From Strongyloides papillosus (taxonomy: Eukaryota > Nematoda > Chromadorea > Rhabditida > Strongyloididae), in assembly GCA_005656395.1 (NCBI GenBank), contig SRSI01000030.1:248001-312000 (forward strand): 64,000 nucleotides of DNA. Direction: 5' to 3'. Position numbers and translations under genes: made by a program. Every line of letters begins with the position of its first letter. The stretch's first letter is position 1. The notes under the pieces are model-generated. The model was not told the origin of the DNA, searched no databases, and saw only the letters and a list, made by a program, of their open reading frames with translations. Shown here in pieces: positions 22,135-32,560 of this stretch.

Positions 22135-23359
22135 TTATACCCAATCAACATATTCTTTACAATGAGTCATAAATTGACTGCATCTAACGTGATTTAAAGT
22201 GTCTGATTCTGGTGGCATGGGATTACACATTTTACGGGCTTTCACTGCAATATCTTGACATCTAACAAAATTACTTCTTGGTGGTGATTTTATTACAGTA
22301 GGATCATCCTCCAATGGAGCTTCAATACATATCGTTGGGTAAGCAGTACAAAAATTCATTACTCTTAAAATATCATTAACTTTCCCAATTTCAATAACAT
22401 CTTTTTTAAGACATAGTTTATCGTAATCATGCTCAAACTTATCACAATAATACATCACTGGCATAATTTGTTCCTTACCCTGACATGCTAATGGGTAATT
22501 TTTACATAACTCCATCTTATCTTGATCAATATCCTTTCCCAAACAACTTTTCTTAAAAGATACTCTTTGATCAACACAATATTTCGTAACAAAAACAAGC
22601 ATCGTAGTGGGGGTAGCTGTTTCATTTCTAGAAGACGAAGAAGGTGATGATGTAGTATTACCTGTCAAATGATTTTCTCCTTTTTTACTATTATCCCTAA
22701 AAGCTGGTTTAGGTAGACGTAAAAGGGAACCAAAACCTGAATCATCGTTACTACCTGAATATCTCTTATTACCATTATTATTTCTTCTCTGACTCTCATC
22801 ACCAACTTCATTATCAATAGCGATTACTTTTTGTTTTTTTTTATCTTCACTTTTTGTGTTGGTACCAGTATTACCATCAATTAGCGTTGAAAATTTCCAA
22901 CCAACCTCTTTAGAGGAGCCATTAGGTATCTCTTCGTTTGTCTTACTATCAATAACTTTTGTTACCAACGCTTCATCATCTAAAGTTATAATTTCATGTA
23001 AATTAGTTTTCTTTGTAAATTGGGTGGTTGAAGGTGTTGTTGTTGGTAATGATAAATCTTCTGTACTTGTTAATTCACTACTCGTATTGTTTGAATTATT
23101 ATGACCTTCATATAATTTTTTATTTTCTGTTAACATTTTATTATTATTATTACTACTGGTACTTGTATCTAGTGAGGGTGGTTTCTGACAAAAAGATAAT
23201 AATGGATTACGTCTACAGGCTATCTAAAAATATAATAATTTTTTTATTATTATCTATATTATATTTTACCTTCAATATATCCTTTTTATCAATACCGTAA
23301 ATTGATGGACTTGTTATTATACATATTATAATAATGCTTCTAGTAAATATTTCAATCAT
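22135..23359 (-). CDS. Secreted protein with three four-cysteine modules
   Basis: Exon 1 (23270-23359) encodes a 30-residue signal peptide (hydrophobic SIIIICIITSPSIYG). Exon 2 (22135-23223) supplies the rest; the intron is 46 bp; total about 392 residues. The middle 200 residues are low-complexity, rich in Ser, Thr, Asn and Lys, and probably disordered or glycosylated. The C-terminal 150 residues hold three repeats of the pattern C-x8-10-C-x9-24-C-x5-6-C, opening YCVDQ, YCDKF and RCQDI, each presumably with two disulfides. There is no membrane anchor. It looks like a nematode-restricted secreted or cuticle-associated protein; I do not recognise a named family. Confidence 0.75.
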
Positions 23360-23708
23360 AATAACGCAAAAGTTTTTTATTGTAATTTTCACTTTTAATT
23401 AAATAGTAAATATTGATAGTTAAAATATATCGAAAGGGAAATCAGTAGAAAAGTTTAGTAAAATAAAATCACTATCTTCAATCATTCCTTTATATTTAAA
23501 ACTACACAATTTCCTTGATAGTCTTTCAAAATTTCCGGATATTTACTACATCAATAGTATACACATAAAAGAAGGAAGATGAAAGTTTTAGTAACAATAT
23601 ATGATAACACGACAATTTTATTAAAAAAAAATAATAAATCAAGAAAAAAAAAGAAAACAAAAAAAGGTGTGAATGTTTTTTTAAGATCGTTAGTAAAAAA
23701 AGTTTTAA

Positions 23709-25072
23709 CTACACAATATTATTATCATCAATGAAGGTAACATCAGAGAAGAGTAAAATATTACATGGTAAAGGAGAAGGTTGTGGAGATAAAACATGAA
23801 TAATTTTATTATCCATATCAACGTTTGTTATCACAACATACCCAACACATGGTGTTGTTAGAAGAGATTGATCTAAAACTGAACCGGGTGGCATAACGGC
23901 AAGAAGGTGATCCTTCACATCTGGTGTGATATTCATTTTAACAACTTTAGTTTTGCAGTTTTCTAATTTCATACCAAAGGGGAGGCATGAATCTGGTAGT
24001 GCTTCAGCACCGATTTTTGCTACAATCACACTATCAAATGGCAAAGGGAATGAATGTGGACACAATTTATGAGTGTAATCACCATAGAAATAATTATGTA
24101 TGGCATTAGTTCTTGCTGCAGCTCTCATATCACGACTCCTTGGCTCTATACCACTTGATTTTGAAACTTTGTGTATCGTTACTAATGAGGGGAGATCTTT
24201 CTTTAAATTATGATATAATCTTTCATGCTCTATTATTACGACTGTATCTACTTCAAATTCCTCAGCCGCTTTTGTTAATGATTCATATCCTTGTTTATCT
24301 ACCCAACCACAGGTATTAATAATAATTCCACTGGCGTTAACTTCATCGGTTGTCATACTTTTTCTATGTACAAAATCTGCTAGTGTCTTAAGACATGATA
24401 AATATAAATCAAAGTTAGCACTTGGTGATGTATAACCATAATGTATTGTCAAGGATGATTTTGTATCATATCCTGTTATTACATCAGCAGTCTTCTCCAG
24501 AAACAAAGCGCCAACTGTCCCTGGAACAGATATTGATCCCTGTCCAACATCAATATCAACATATATTGGTGTTCTACAACTTCTTACAGCATAATTACAT
24601 AATATTCTCGCTATTGTACTTTTACCAACATCCATAGAACCAGCTATCAATAATCTTGGTCCTCTTCTTTGTTTACCTAGCTTCTGCCTTTTTGATGTCA
24701 AATTCTGATAAACTTTTTCTCTTTGTTTCTCTAAATATGTATGAATTTGAAGATATGACCGCATTGGTGTGTTATCAGACACGTACGTCGACTCATCCCC
24801 ACCAACCAATTCGATGGTTGCAAATTCATATGCATAAATCGCAATTACACGTCCTAAAATAAACAATATTCATATTTATATACCTTTCATTTCATCAAAA
24901 ACCAACCTGGTGGAAAAGTATAACGTTTATTTCTTATCAGTTCGGTGCCAAAAAGTTCGGCTCTCCCATCCAACAATTCGACTGTTACCTCATCTGATCC
25001 CACAACAAATCTCAATTCGTTGTCACTACCCAATTTGTACTCTCTTGGTTCAGTATTCTTTGTTGTTGTCAT
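23709..25072 (-). CDS. clpf-1: CLP1 polynucleotide 5'-hydroxyl kinase / pre-mRNA cleavage factor
   Basis: Exons 24907-25072 and 23709-24853 (intron 53 bp) encode 436 residues, close to the 425 of human CLP1. The N-terminal beta domain is followed by a P-loop (AGSMDVGKST, family Walker A), then a Walker-B-like VDIDVGQGSISVPG segment and the C-terminal domain. CLP1 phosphorylates RNA 5' ends and is a subunit both of cleavage factor II in mRNA 3' processing and of the tRNA splicing endonuclease complex, in the nucleus. The P-loop lysine is present, so kinase activity is expected. The gene faces away from the RAD51-like gene across 543 bp. The gene name follows the C. elegans ortholog. Confidence 0.93.
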
Positions 25073-25616
25073 ATCAATCTATAAAAAAAACATTATATAA
25101 AAAAAAAGTTTGATCTATTTGTTATTAATTATAAAAAAAAGTAATGTTTGATAATTGTACTATGAAAAAATAAATAATCGAATTTCCTGTTACGAAAAAA
25201 CAAAAAAAAAATTAACAAAAATTTGAAAATTGGACAGGAAATTAGGATAACGGTAAAAACACGATAATGTGGAAGGTGGTTTTAAAAAGAAATATTTTGG
25301 CGTATGTTTACAGGACGTGGTAAAGTACCATCAGAAATTTTGATTACAAAAGATTGTTGTTATATTTTTGTAATATTGTAAACAACGCTGAAAGGATTAA
25401 ATTGGCTATATAAACTCGAAAAAAAGGTTTTTTCATCATTTAAGACAATTTTATTTTATCGGAGTTGTTTTGTACTGTACTAATTTTATATTATTATTGT
25501 AGACACATCAACCAAGTAATTTTATTACTCAAGTAAAACACTAATTATACTCCCTTATGTATGTTTTATTTCTCCAATTATCAATAAAAATATTATTTTT
25601 AGATGATATTAGATAA
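25073..25616. promoter_or_regulatory. Divergent intergenic region between CLP1 and the RAD51 paralog
   Basis: 543 bp between two start codons pointing away from each other, so both promoters should lie here. Poly-A/poly-T-rich with no clear core element recognised. Confidence 0.45.
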
Positions 25617-26435
25617 ATGTCAGAATCGTTACTAGACGCCTTACGAAGACTTGGATCAAAGCAGCATACACACAGCTTTGGACTCCCGGAATTTGACCAG
25701 CTCTTTGACAATGGTATTGTATGTGGTGAGATATCAGAATTGGCCAGCGAAGATGGCTGTTACGTTACAGATGTAAGTGACAAAAACAATCACACTAATC
25801 ATTACAAATTGTTTTTGCAGTTTTGTATCCAACTCATTGCGCATTTCTTACAAGACCAAACAAAAAGTAAAGACAAATTATTGTACATTGATTCAAGAAA
25901 CACATTTAAGATTGATAGGTTAATGGAGTTGATAGATGATAATGGTTGCGCAAAGAATCTTGATAACATAGATAGAGTTAAAGTAAAGCAAATCCATACG
26001 ATTGAGGAACTTTACAATACATTGCACAATTTGCCTGATCTCCTCAAACATGACCGTGTTTCTTTATTGATAATAAATTCAATTTGCGGTTGTATATTGT
26101 CCCAGGAATTGATATTCGCAGCTGACTACTCATCCAGCGTTGAAACTATCCTTCATAAACTCCAAAAACTGGCTAGGCAAGAAAAGTTAGCCATCCTAAC
26201 CGTTAATGGTATAGTTAAACCAGACAGTTATCATGAGTTAATACCGCTACTTGGATACAAATGGTTGAAACAGATACCTAGAAGAGTATCATTGCACCGC
26301 GATAATTATGTATCCAATATGGTCAAAAAGAATATTTATTACGCTAAAAAATACGAACTCGGAAAGTTAATTCGTCCAGAGGATCTCGTTAGATATAGGA
26401 GAACAGAAAAAGGAATAGAAATATACAAGCTGTGA
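25617..26435 (+). CDS. RAD51 paralog, RFS-1-like, with degenerate nucleotide-binding motifs
   Basis: A 48-bp intron is read from GTAAGT at 25773 to TTTTTGCAG at 25820. Spliced, the exons 25617-25772 and 25821-26435 give 256 residues, near C. elegans RFS-1. The fold is visible from GLPEFDQLFDNGIVCGEISEL, the usual RAD51-family lead-in to Walker A. The expected GPPGxGKT is replaced by SEDGCYVTD, with no lysine, and Walker B LLIxDS reads LLIINS, so both motifs look dead. RAD51 paralogs remodel RAD51 filaments in homologous recombination. The intron is a multiple of three without stops, so an unspliced mRNA would encode a 272-residue form. The helicase gene starts 129 bp downstream, possibly in one operon. 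Confidence 0.75.
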   Translation: MSESLLDALRRLGSKQHTHSFGLPEFDQLFDNGIVCGEISELASEDGCYVTDVSDKNNHTNHYKLFLQFCIQLIAHFLQDQTKSKDKLLYIDSRNTFKIDRLMELIDDNGCAKNLDNIDRVKVKQIHTIEELYNTLHNLPDLLKHDRVSLLIINSICGCILSQELIFAADYSSSVETILHKLQKLARQEKLAILTVNGIVKPDSYHELIPLLGYKWLKQIPRRVSLHRDNYVSNMVKKNIYYAKKYELGKLIRPEDLVRYRRTEKGIEIYKL

Positions 26436-26563
26436 TAATTTAAAGAGAAACGCACTATGAGTAAATATTACTCCAAGATTATTGTATATAAGACAATTTG
26501 TCACCCCCATTTAAATATAATAAATTTTTTTTTGTTATATGTTTTTTTATCATTTGTTTTATC

Positions 26564-28003
26564 ATGTCTGAGTCAGCAGTTAGTGTACCGGATGCCAAAT
26601 TTTCTGATCTTGGTCTTGGATCATGGCTTGTCAATCAATTAAAAGAAATGCAAATAAAGAAACCTACTCCAGTACAGGTAATTACTATTTAAAGGGTTTT
26701 ATATTTAAGAAAATTTTATATTTTTTAGGTTAATTGTATTCCTAAAGTTCTTGAAGGTGTAGATGTTCTTGGATGCTCCAAAACAGGTACTGGTAAAACG
26801 CTAGCTTTCGCATTGCCCATACTTCAAAAGTTATCAATCGACCCATATGGTATATATGCCCTAATAATAACACCAACCCGTGAGTTAGCCTTCCAGATTT
26901 CGGATCAATTAATAGCACTCGGAAAACCCATATCCTTACGATGCTCCACTATCGTTGGAGGGAGATCACAAAACATCCAGGCAACAGAGTTATCCAAAAA
27001 ACCTCATATCGTTGTCGGGACACCAGGGAGAATTGAAGACCACATAAGAAGTGATCCTAATGGTATTGCAAGGTATTTTAGTAAAATCAAATTCTTGGTT
27101 CTTGATGAGGCTGATCAGTTACTTGATGGACAATATTCATTACAATTGAAGTCTATTTTCATGACATTACCCAAGGAAAGGCAAACTTTATTGTTTAGTG
27201 CTACTATTACATCAGCCCTAACAAAACTCCATCAAGTTTCAGTCTCAAAACCATACTTCTTCGAGGATGTTGATGACATTAAGACTGTTGATAAGTTAAC
27301 ACAGAAATATGTTTTATGTCCTGTTGGTGTTAAAGATGCCTATTTAGTTTATGTTGTCAAGAATTATGTTGAGCAGAATGAGGAAAGTTCTGTTTTGATA
27401 TTCACCTACACATGTAAAGAAGCTCAGGCATTAGCTATAATGTTTAATGCCTTGGGATTCAGTGTTTCAAGTCTACATTCGGAGATTTCACAAAAGGATA
27501 GGATGTCTGCTATATCCAAATTCAGGAATGGGAATGTTAAGGTTTTGATTTGTACTGATGTTGCTGCACGTGGTTTAGATATACCAAAGGTTGACTTAGT
27601 TGTGAATCATAATATTCCAAGGTGTACTAAGACATACCTTCATCGTGTTGGAAGATCAGCCCGTGCTGGTAGGGTTGGTGGAGCTTTGACTTTTGTTACC
27701 CAATATGATATTAGCCTCCTTCAGGCTGTTGAAGGGGCTGTTGGGAAGAAGCTAGATGAATTGAAGGTTGATGATAAGAAGATAACTGAATATGCTAGTC
27801 AAGTGCTAACAATGAAGAAAGAGGCCGAGATTAAGTTGGATCAACGTAGTTTTGGAGAGAAGAAGAAAATTAATAGGAGGAAAGATATGATAAGAAGTGG
27901 TTTAGATGACTCTGAGGTAGATAAAGTCATAAAAGATCAAAGAAAAAGGAGGAAGGAGTTGAAGAACAAGAATAATAGTAAAAAAGTTAAAGCTAATAGT
28001 TAA
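26564..28003 (+). CDS. ddx-49: DEAD-box RNA helicase DDX49/Dbp8
   Basis: Exons 26564-26677 and 26729-28003 (intron 51 bp) encode 462 residues; human DDX49 has 483. Motifs in order: Q-motif region (IKKPTPVQ), motif I SKTGTGKT, Ia PTRELA, Ib TPGR, II DEAD, III SAT, V ARGLDIP and VI HRVGRSARAG, then a basic C-terminal tail. The EGVDVLGCSKTG and DPYGIYALIITPTREL segments point to the DDX49/Dbp8 branch, which acts in the nucleolus in 18S rRNA maturation. All catalytic motifs are intact. It lies on the same strand as the RAD51 paralog and its stop codon is 25 bp from the convergent ZP gene's. Confidence 0.93.
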
Positions 28004-28027
28004 GTTTGTTTTGTTTATTTTGTTTTT

Positions 28028-28782
28028 TTAAAAGTAATTATTGTTTATAATGTATATAATACTAATAAAAATGATTGTTAATAGAGATTTTCTTGATGTT
28101 GATGATGTTAACAACTCAAGAAAATGTTCATCTTTGACCGGATCACAGTAATTAAGAACGTGTGGTAATTGTGACCATACCCTCCTATTCTTAAGTTCCT
28201 CATCGCTTTTATGATCATCACATATCGGTTGCTATAAAATAATAGTAAAAATCATTAAAACTTCAAACTTACACTCCTATCAATACAAACTTTATCACAT
28301 ATATGACAAAAAGAAATAGAACAACCAAGATGGATATAATTTTTTCCATATAACCGTACAGATAGCCTCCCATAACTTTGTGCTTCATTTAAGTTGATTA
28401 AATTATAAAGTGGTGATTTGACCATGCTCCCCTCAACTGTACAACCATCTGGACCAATGATAAAAATGGGATTATGTAAACTTCCAGTCCAACATTTATT
28501 AACTTTAATAGTCAGCTTTGGTTCATTACATTTCCATTTAAGGCAGACAGTTGTATGCCAAAATATAGTATCAAACTCCGACATCGAAGGATTTTTACAT
28601 GATTCTTTATGTATAGTAAATTTACAATTAATATCAGATGGTGTCATATTCCTCGGCAATATATACTTCAATGGTTCCAATACGACATGTATCTCAGTAT
28701 TAATCAACTTAGTATAATCACCAAAACCTATCTCCATAAGATAACACAAAAAAATAAAAAATACTCCACCAGCACTCCTCAT
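28028..28782 (-). CDS. Small ZP-domain-like membrane protein
   Basis: Exons 28273-28782 and 28028-28231 (intron 41 bp) encode 237 residues. A signal peptide at residues 1-20 (RSAGGVFFIFLCYLMEIG) precedes a domain with the spacing of the C-terminal half of a zona pellucida module: KVNKCWTGS, then PDGCTVEGS about 15 residues on, then LGCSISFCHICDKVC. The second exon ends in a hydrophobic helix (LLTIIFISIIYIINN), a likely membrane or GPI anchor. ZP proteins polymerise in worm cuticle and other apical matrices. An N-terminal ZP half is lacking or much shortened. The exact subfamily is uncertain. The 3' ends of this gene and DDX49 are only 25 bp apart. Confidence 0.65.
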
Positions 28783-30540
28783 AATGTATTTTTTATTTAC
28801 GATAAATAAGAATAAATTGCTAGTAAAAATAATTTTATTATTAAATATCTTTAGAAAATATAGACTTTTATCATAATAGTACAAGAGTATATATATAAAA
28901 TATGTAGTATTTTCTTTTTTGATATATCTTTATGAAAGCTCTCTGGCAAATGGTAAAATCTTTTTTGATATACAGAAATATGCCATGAAATGTATGTAGA
29001 AATATTGTAGTTAAAAAGTTTACTTGATGTCCCATGAGTGTCTATTTTTACTATTGTTCCATGAGGCAATTGATGATTTTATGAGATGAGATGTAATGTA
29101 TAAAATGGTTATTTGTGAGATGAGTTAAATTTATCAAAAAATGTCAGGGAACATTTAATGATAAGTGGTAATTTGTAGTGAAATTACAATAATCCTTTGT
29201 TTTTTTTATTTTTTGATTGATTAATTCAATATTATGTGTATTCCAATTGTTTAGAGATTACCCTAGAAATATTTCCCTTTTTTTATTGGTGTACTTGGAA
29301 TAATTTTTAAAAATATTTTGGATTACTTGATAAATATTTATTTCCACTTTAGATTGAATCTTTTTTAAATAACTTTATATTATAATGAAAGTGCTTATCA
29401 ATAAATTTTTATATTTTCTTTTATCAAAGTACATGACTACAGTGATTTATAATACATGTATTTTATATGACATTTTCTGTTTAAAAGTTTTCAAGTATCC
29501 ATAAAACAAAGAGAGAATTAAAAGTATTTATGAAAACATTTAAATAATCATTTAAAAATAATGGAAAAGAGTTAAAGTGTTTGTTTGTGATTAAAACAAC
29601 TATCACAAAACGAAAATACCAACACACTTTAGACAGTAATCTCTTATAGCTCATCTACTGATAGCATTGATAAAACTTTTTACCAATTAAAAATTTCTTC
29701 ATAAAACAAATTTCTCAAAATCCCATTTTAGATGTCGTATACTTTTGAGTATTTATGATTTATTAATTTTATTCGATGTCCTTTTTATCGTTTTATTTAA
29801 CTTAATGTCCATGTAAAATATCTCATTTTTTATAAATCTTTTCAGAATATGACTTTGTAATATTTTTACAAGTGCCCTATGACAAATCCTTATTTTGAAG
29901 ATGGGTTTAAAGAAAGAGAAGGATAAACTGCCATTGGGTTACTTAAAAGGGCACGTTCTATATGCTGTGGATTGTCAAAAACTCAAGAATACCCATTAAT
30001 TAGATTGTTAGGGTAATTCTTGAGTTAACTTCTCAAGATCGTACCAATGGCAGATGTATATTATATGCTACTAGATAGTTCCAAGAACAGTAAATTCCGT
30101 AAGTTTTTTAAAGCATTAATTTCATCAATATAAATTTTTTACATTCTAGCAATTTAATTAGTTAGATTTTGGAACCTCTAAGGCTCTATCCACGGATTTA
30201 TGTTATATGAAAAGAGAGTTATCTCTCTAAATTTAAATAAAGTTGTATTCTCATGTAAGAAGGGCGGTAAGAAGTACACTTTTAGTGTCTTCTAAAGTTA
30301 AAATTATTTGATAGCCTGACTTTTTTTTTAATTGTATTTTTAATTGTATAATGTTTTGTATATAATTAACTTTTGTATTAATAATTGTGACTATTATTTT
30401 TATTTTAACAATAAAAGTTAAAATAAATATGTTGTATGTTTGGTAATTTCATCATTTTTATATAATCAGAAAAATATTATCCATTAAATAATTAAACACT
30501 TTATTACATTAGAACTTGTTAGCAGATGAAAGCTCATTAT
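28783..30540. other. Intergenic, AT-rich
   Basis: 1.76 kb with no supportable gene apart from the structured repeat at 29928-30053. Confidence 0.5.
29928..30053. other. Nested hairpin sequence
   Basis: An outer 10-bp inverted repeat (CTGCCATTGG at 29928-29937, complement at 30044-30053) encloses an inner stem of 11 bp (AACTCAAGAAT at 29980-29990 with 30016-30026), extended by CCC/GGG across a one-base bulge with a loop of about 16 nt. It could be a small structured RNA or a tiny foldback element. Confidence 0.4.
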
Positions 30541-31275
30541 TTACCGTCTATCTGCATAATAACTTTGATTTTGTTGAGAATACTGTACTCTATCAACATA
30601 CGGTGAAGTTCTAGGTAATCGTTGTCTTTTTGATGAATAATAATGATCCTCAGCTATTATTTCAGAATCACCCCCATAATCTTTTTTTTTCCTCTCTTTT
30701 GGTATTGGTTTATCACTACTCTCATATATTGTTATATTTTTTTGACATGCTAAAAATTAATAATCTGTTATATCATAAAGAAAATGAAAAAATATTTTGC
30801 TTACAAGGTATTGGTTGTTGTGTTATGATGTTCCCGTGGGCTGGAGTGCCAGTAACGATAGGTTGTGTTGTTATTATCGTTGGTTGTGGTGGGGGTTGCT
30901 GTACCTGTTGAATTGGAACATTTCTATCTTTACTTGATCTTTTCTTTTTGAATCCTGCTCCAGCTAAACATGCAGCTAGTGCTGTACAACAACAGGGTGA
31001 GCATAATAGGCAAATTATAAGAAAAAATACTATTAATCCTATTATTAGATATATCCAATATGATATATCCCTAAAATTATTATATCAAATAATATAAAAA
31101 AAGTAGCTTACCAATCAAATAATCCGCATCCATAGCCATATCCATAGGTACAACCTCCATACATTCCACCACCTCCATACCCTCCATAACCGCCACCATA
31201 AAACATTCCATAAATATTTTTAGTAAATAATATATATAATATTATAAAACAATTTTTTAACCATTTAATTGACAT
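30541..31275 (-). CDS. Gly/Tyr-rich ectodomain, single-pass membrane protein with Cys-rich juxtamembrane segment
   Basis: Three exons (31112-31275, 30805-31070, 30541-30749) with introns of 41 and 55 bp give 212 residues. A signal peptide (WLKNCFIILYILFTKNIYG) leads into a short ectodomain of Gly-Gly-Tyr repeats with two Cys. One transmembrane helix (WIYLIIGLIVFFLIICLL) follows, then CSPCCC, a cysteine cluster typical of palmitoylated or shisa-like proteins, and a proline/glutamine-rich cytoplasmic tail (QQPPPQPTIITTQP) with a basic end. Function unknown; the layout resembles nematode-specific shisa-like adaptors. All three exons join in frame. Confidence 0.7.
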
Positions 31276-31730
31276 TATTTTACAAAAATCATACAATGTC
31301 TTACTTAATAAAACTTAAAAATACCCGGTGAACTTTCATAGTCAGGCTCCATAAAGATAAAATCAAGTTTTACATAAATGTCTAAAATTCTTGAAATTAC
31401 ATAAATAAAAAAAAATATACCTAAATACCTGTATAGTAACAACATGTCTTTACAAATTCAATTACTCTATCAATGGCCCTTATCATATCATGTTCAATAT
31501 ATATGTACATTGTCCACATTTTGATATATTAAAATAAATATTACAATTGTTTCGTGATATATCATATATAAAAAGTAATAAATATTTAAGTTTTGGCTTT
31601 ATTTATTATAAATTATTCATTTTAATTATATATTTGTATAAATATATATCACAATATCAAAAATCAATTAATAATTATTATTTTTTAATATGTATAGTTA
31701 ATATTAGTTTTGTTTTCTTCTCTGTATTAG
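31276..31730. other. Intergenic, AT-rich
   Basis: 455 bp with nothing supportable; it contains the upstream region of the Gly/Tyr-rich gene and the 3' flank of the gene at 31731-32378. Confidence 0.45.
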
Positions 31731-32378
31731 TTAGTATAAGGATCTTCTTGAAATGTATTTATGCATCCATTTACGGATGTACCTGTCAGATGCCTTCTTA
31801 CTTTTTCCTAATTCATTCATTGAAATGATAACATTCTCAATCTCTTGTGGTATCGGAACACATCTATTTTCTTGGACATAAGTATGTATTGAACAATAGT
31901 ACAAAGGTTTATTTGAAGGTAATAAAATTCTTGAAAAATCATTAAAACATCCCAATACATCATAAATCAAATTACTATTGCCTTCTATTGCTGATAAAAA
32001 TATCTCACCACAAAGATTACCCTTCTCAATTGATAATAATATTGTTTCAAGGGAAAAGACAAAGTTCTCCTTCAGGGCCTCACGAATAATGATATCTTCG
32101 TAAACATAATACAATGCCTCATAAGCATAAGATCCATTCTCTTCAGCTATTTTGTATAAAGATCCAAAAATACTTTTACCTTCTTTCAATTCTTTTATCA
32201 ATTCTTCTAACAAGTTTGTCTCCACCTCACTACAATTTTCAATAACAAAGGTATCACTCTTCTCAACAAAAACCTCCAATAACGAGGGTGTACAGTTATC
32301 TCTTAAGAATGTCCCAAATCCAGTTAATGATGGGTTACTATAAAAATCGACTTGCTTGTTAAAATCATAAAATGACAT
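31731..32378 (-). CDS. Unrecognised helical protein
   Basis: A single exon of 215 residues from ATG at 32378. No signal peptide or membrane helix. It is acidic and predicted mostly helical (ETNLLEELIKELKEG, YEDIIIREALKE, FSLETILLSIEKG), with a basic C-terminus (KSKKASDRYIRKWMHKYISRR). The codon use and length look like a real gene. It lies on the same strand as, and 183 bp downstream of, importin alpha, so the two could share an operon. No family recognised. Confidence 0.6.
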   Translation of the reverse strand: MSFYDFNKQVDFYSNPSLTGFGTFLRDNCTPSLLEVFVEKSDTFVIENCSEVETNLLEELIKELKEGKSIFGSLYKIAEENGSYAYEALYYVYEDIIIREALKENFVFSLETILLSIEKGNLCGEIFLSAIEGNSNLIYDVLGCFNDFSRILLPSNKPLYYCSIHTYVQENRCVPIPQEIENVIISMNELGKSKKASDRYIRKWMHKYISRRSLY

Positions 32379-32560
32379 TCTTCAAAATTAATTACACAAA
32401 AAATGTCTCTTATCACAAAAAAATAGTATATTATATTTATTTACAACGATGTTATATTTTTAGAATTTAAAATTCGTATATACAAATTTTTGTAATAGAA
32501 ATAATAATAAATCGATAAGAAAATTATTCAAAAACAGAAAATAAAAAACTTCGAAGTTAT

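Noticed and set aside
28851..29069. Minus-strand ORF upstream of the ZP gene
   Set aside because: No signal peptide continuity with the ZP exon and AT-rich chance composition.
30630..30911. Plus-strand ORF with a Gly/Cys-rich end
   Set aside because: It is the antisense of exons of the Gly/Tyr-rich membrane protein, whose three exons join cleanly on the minus strand.
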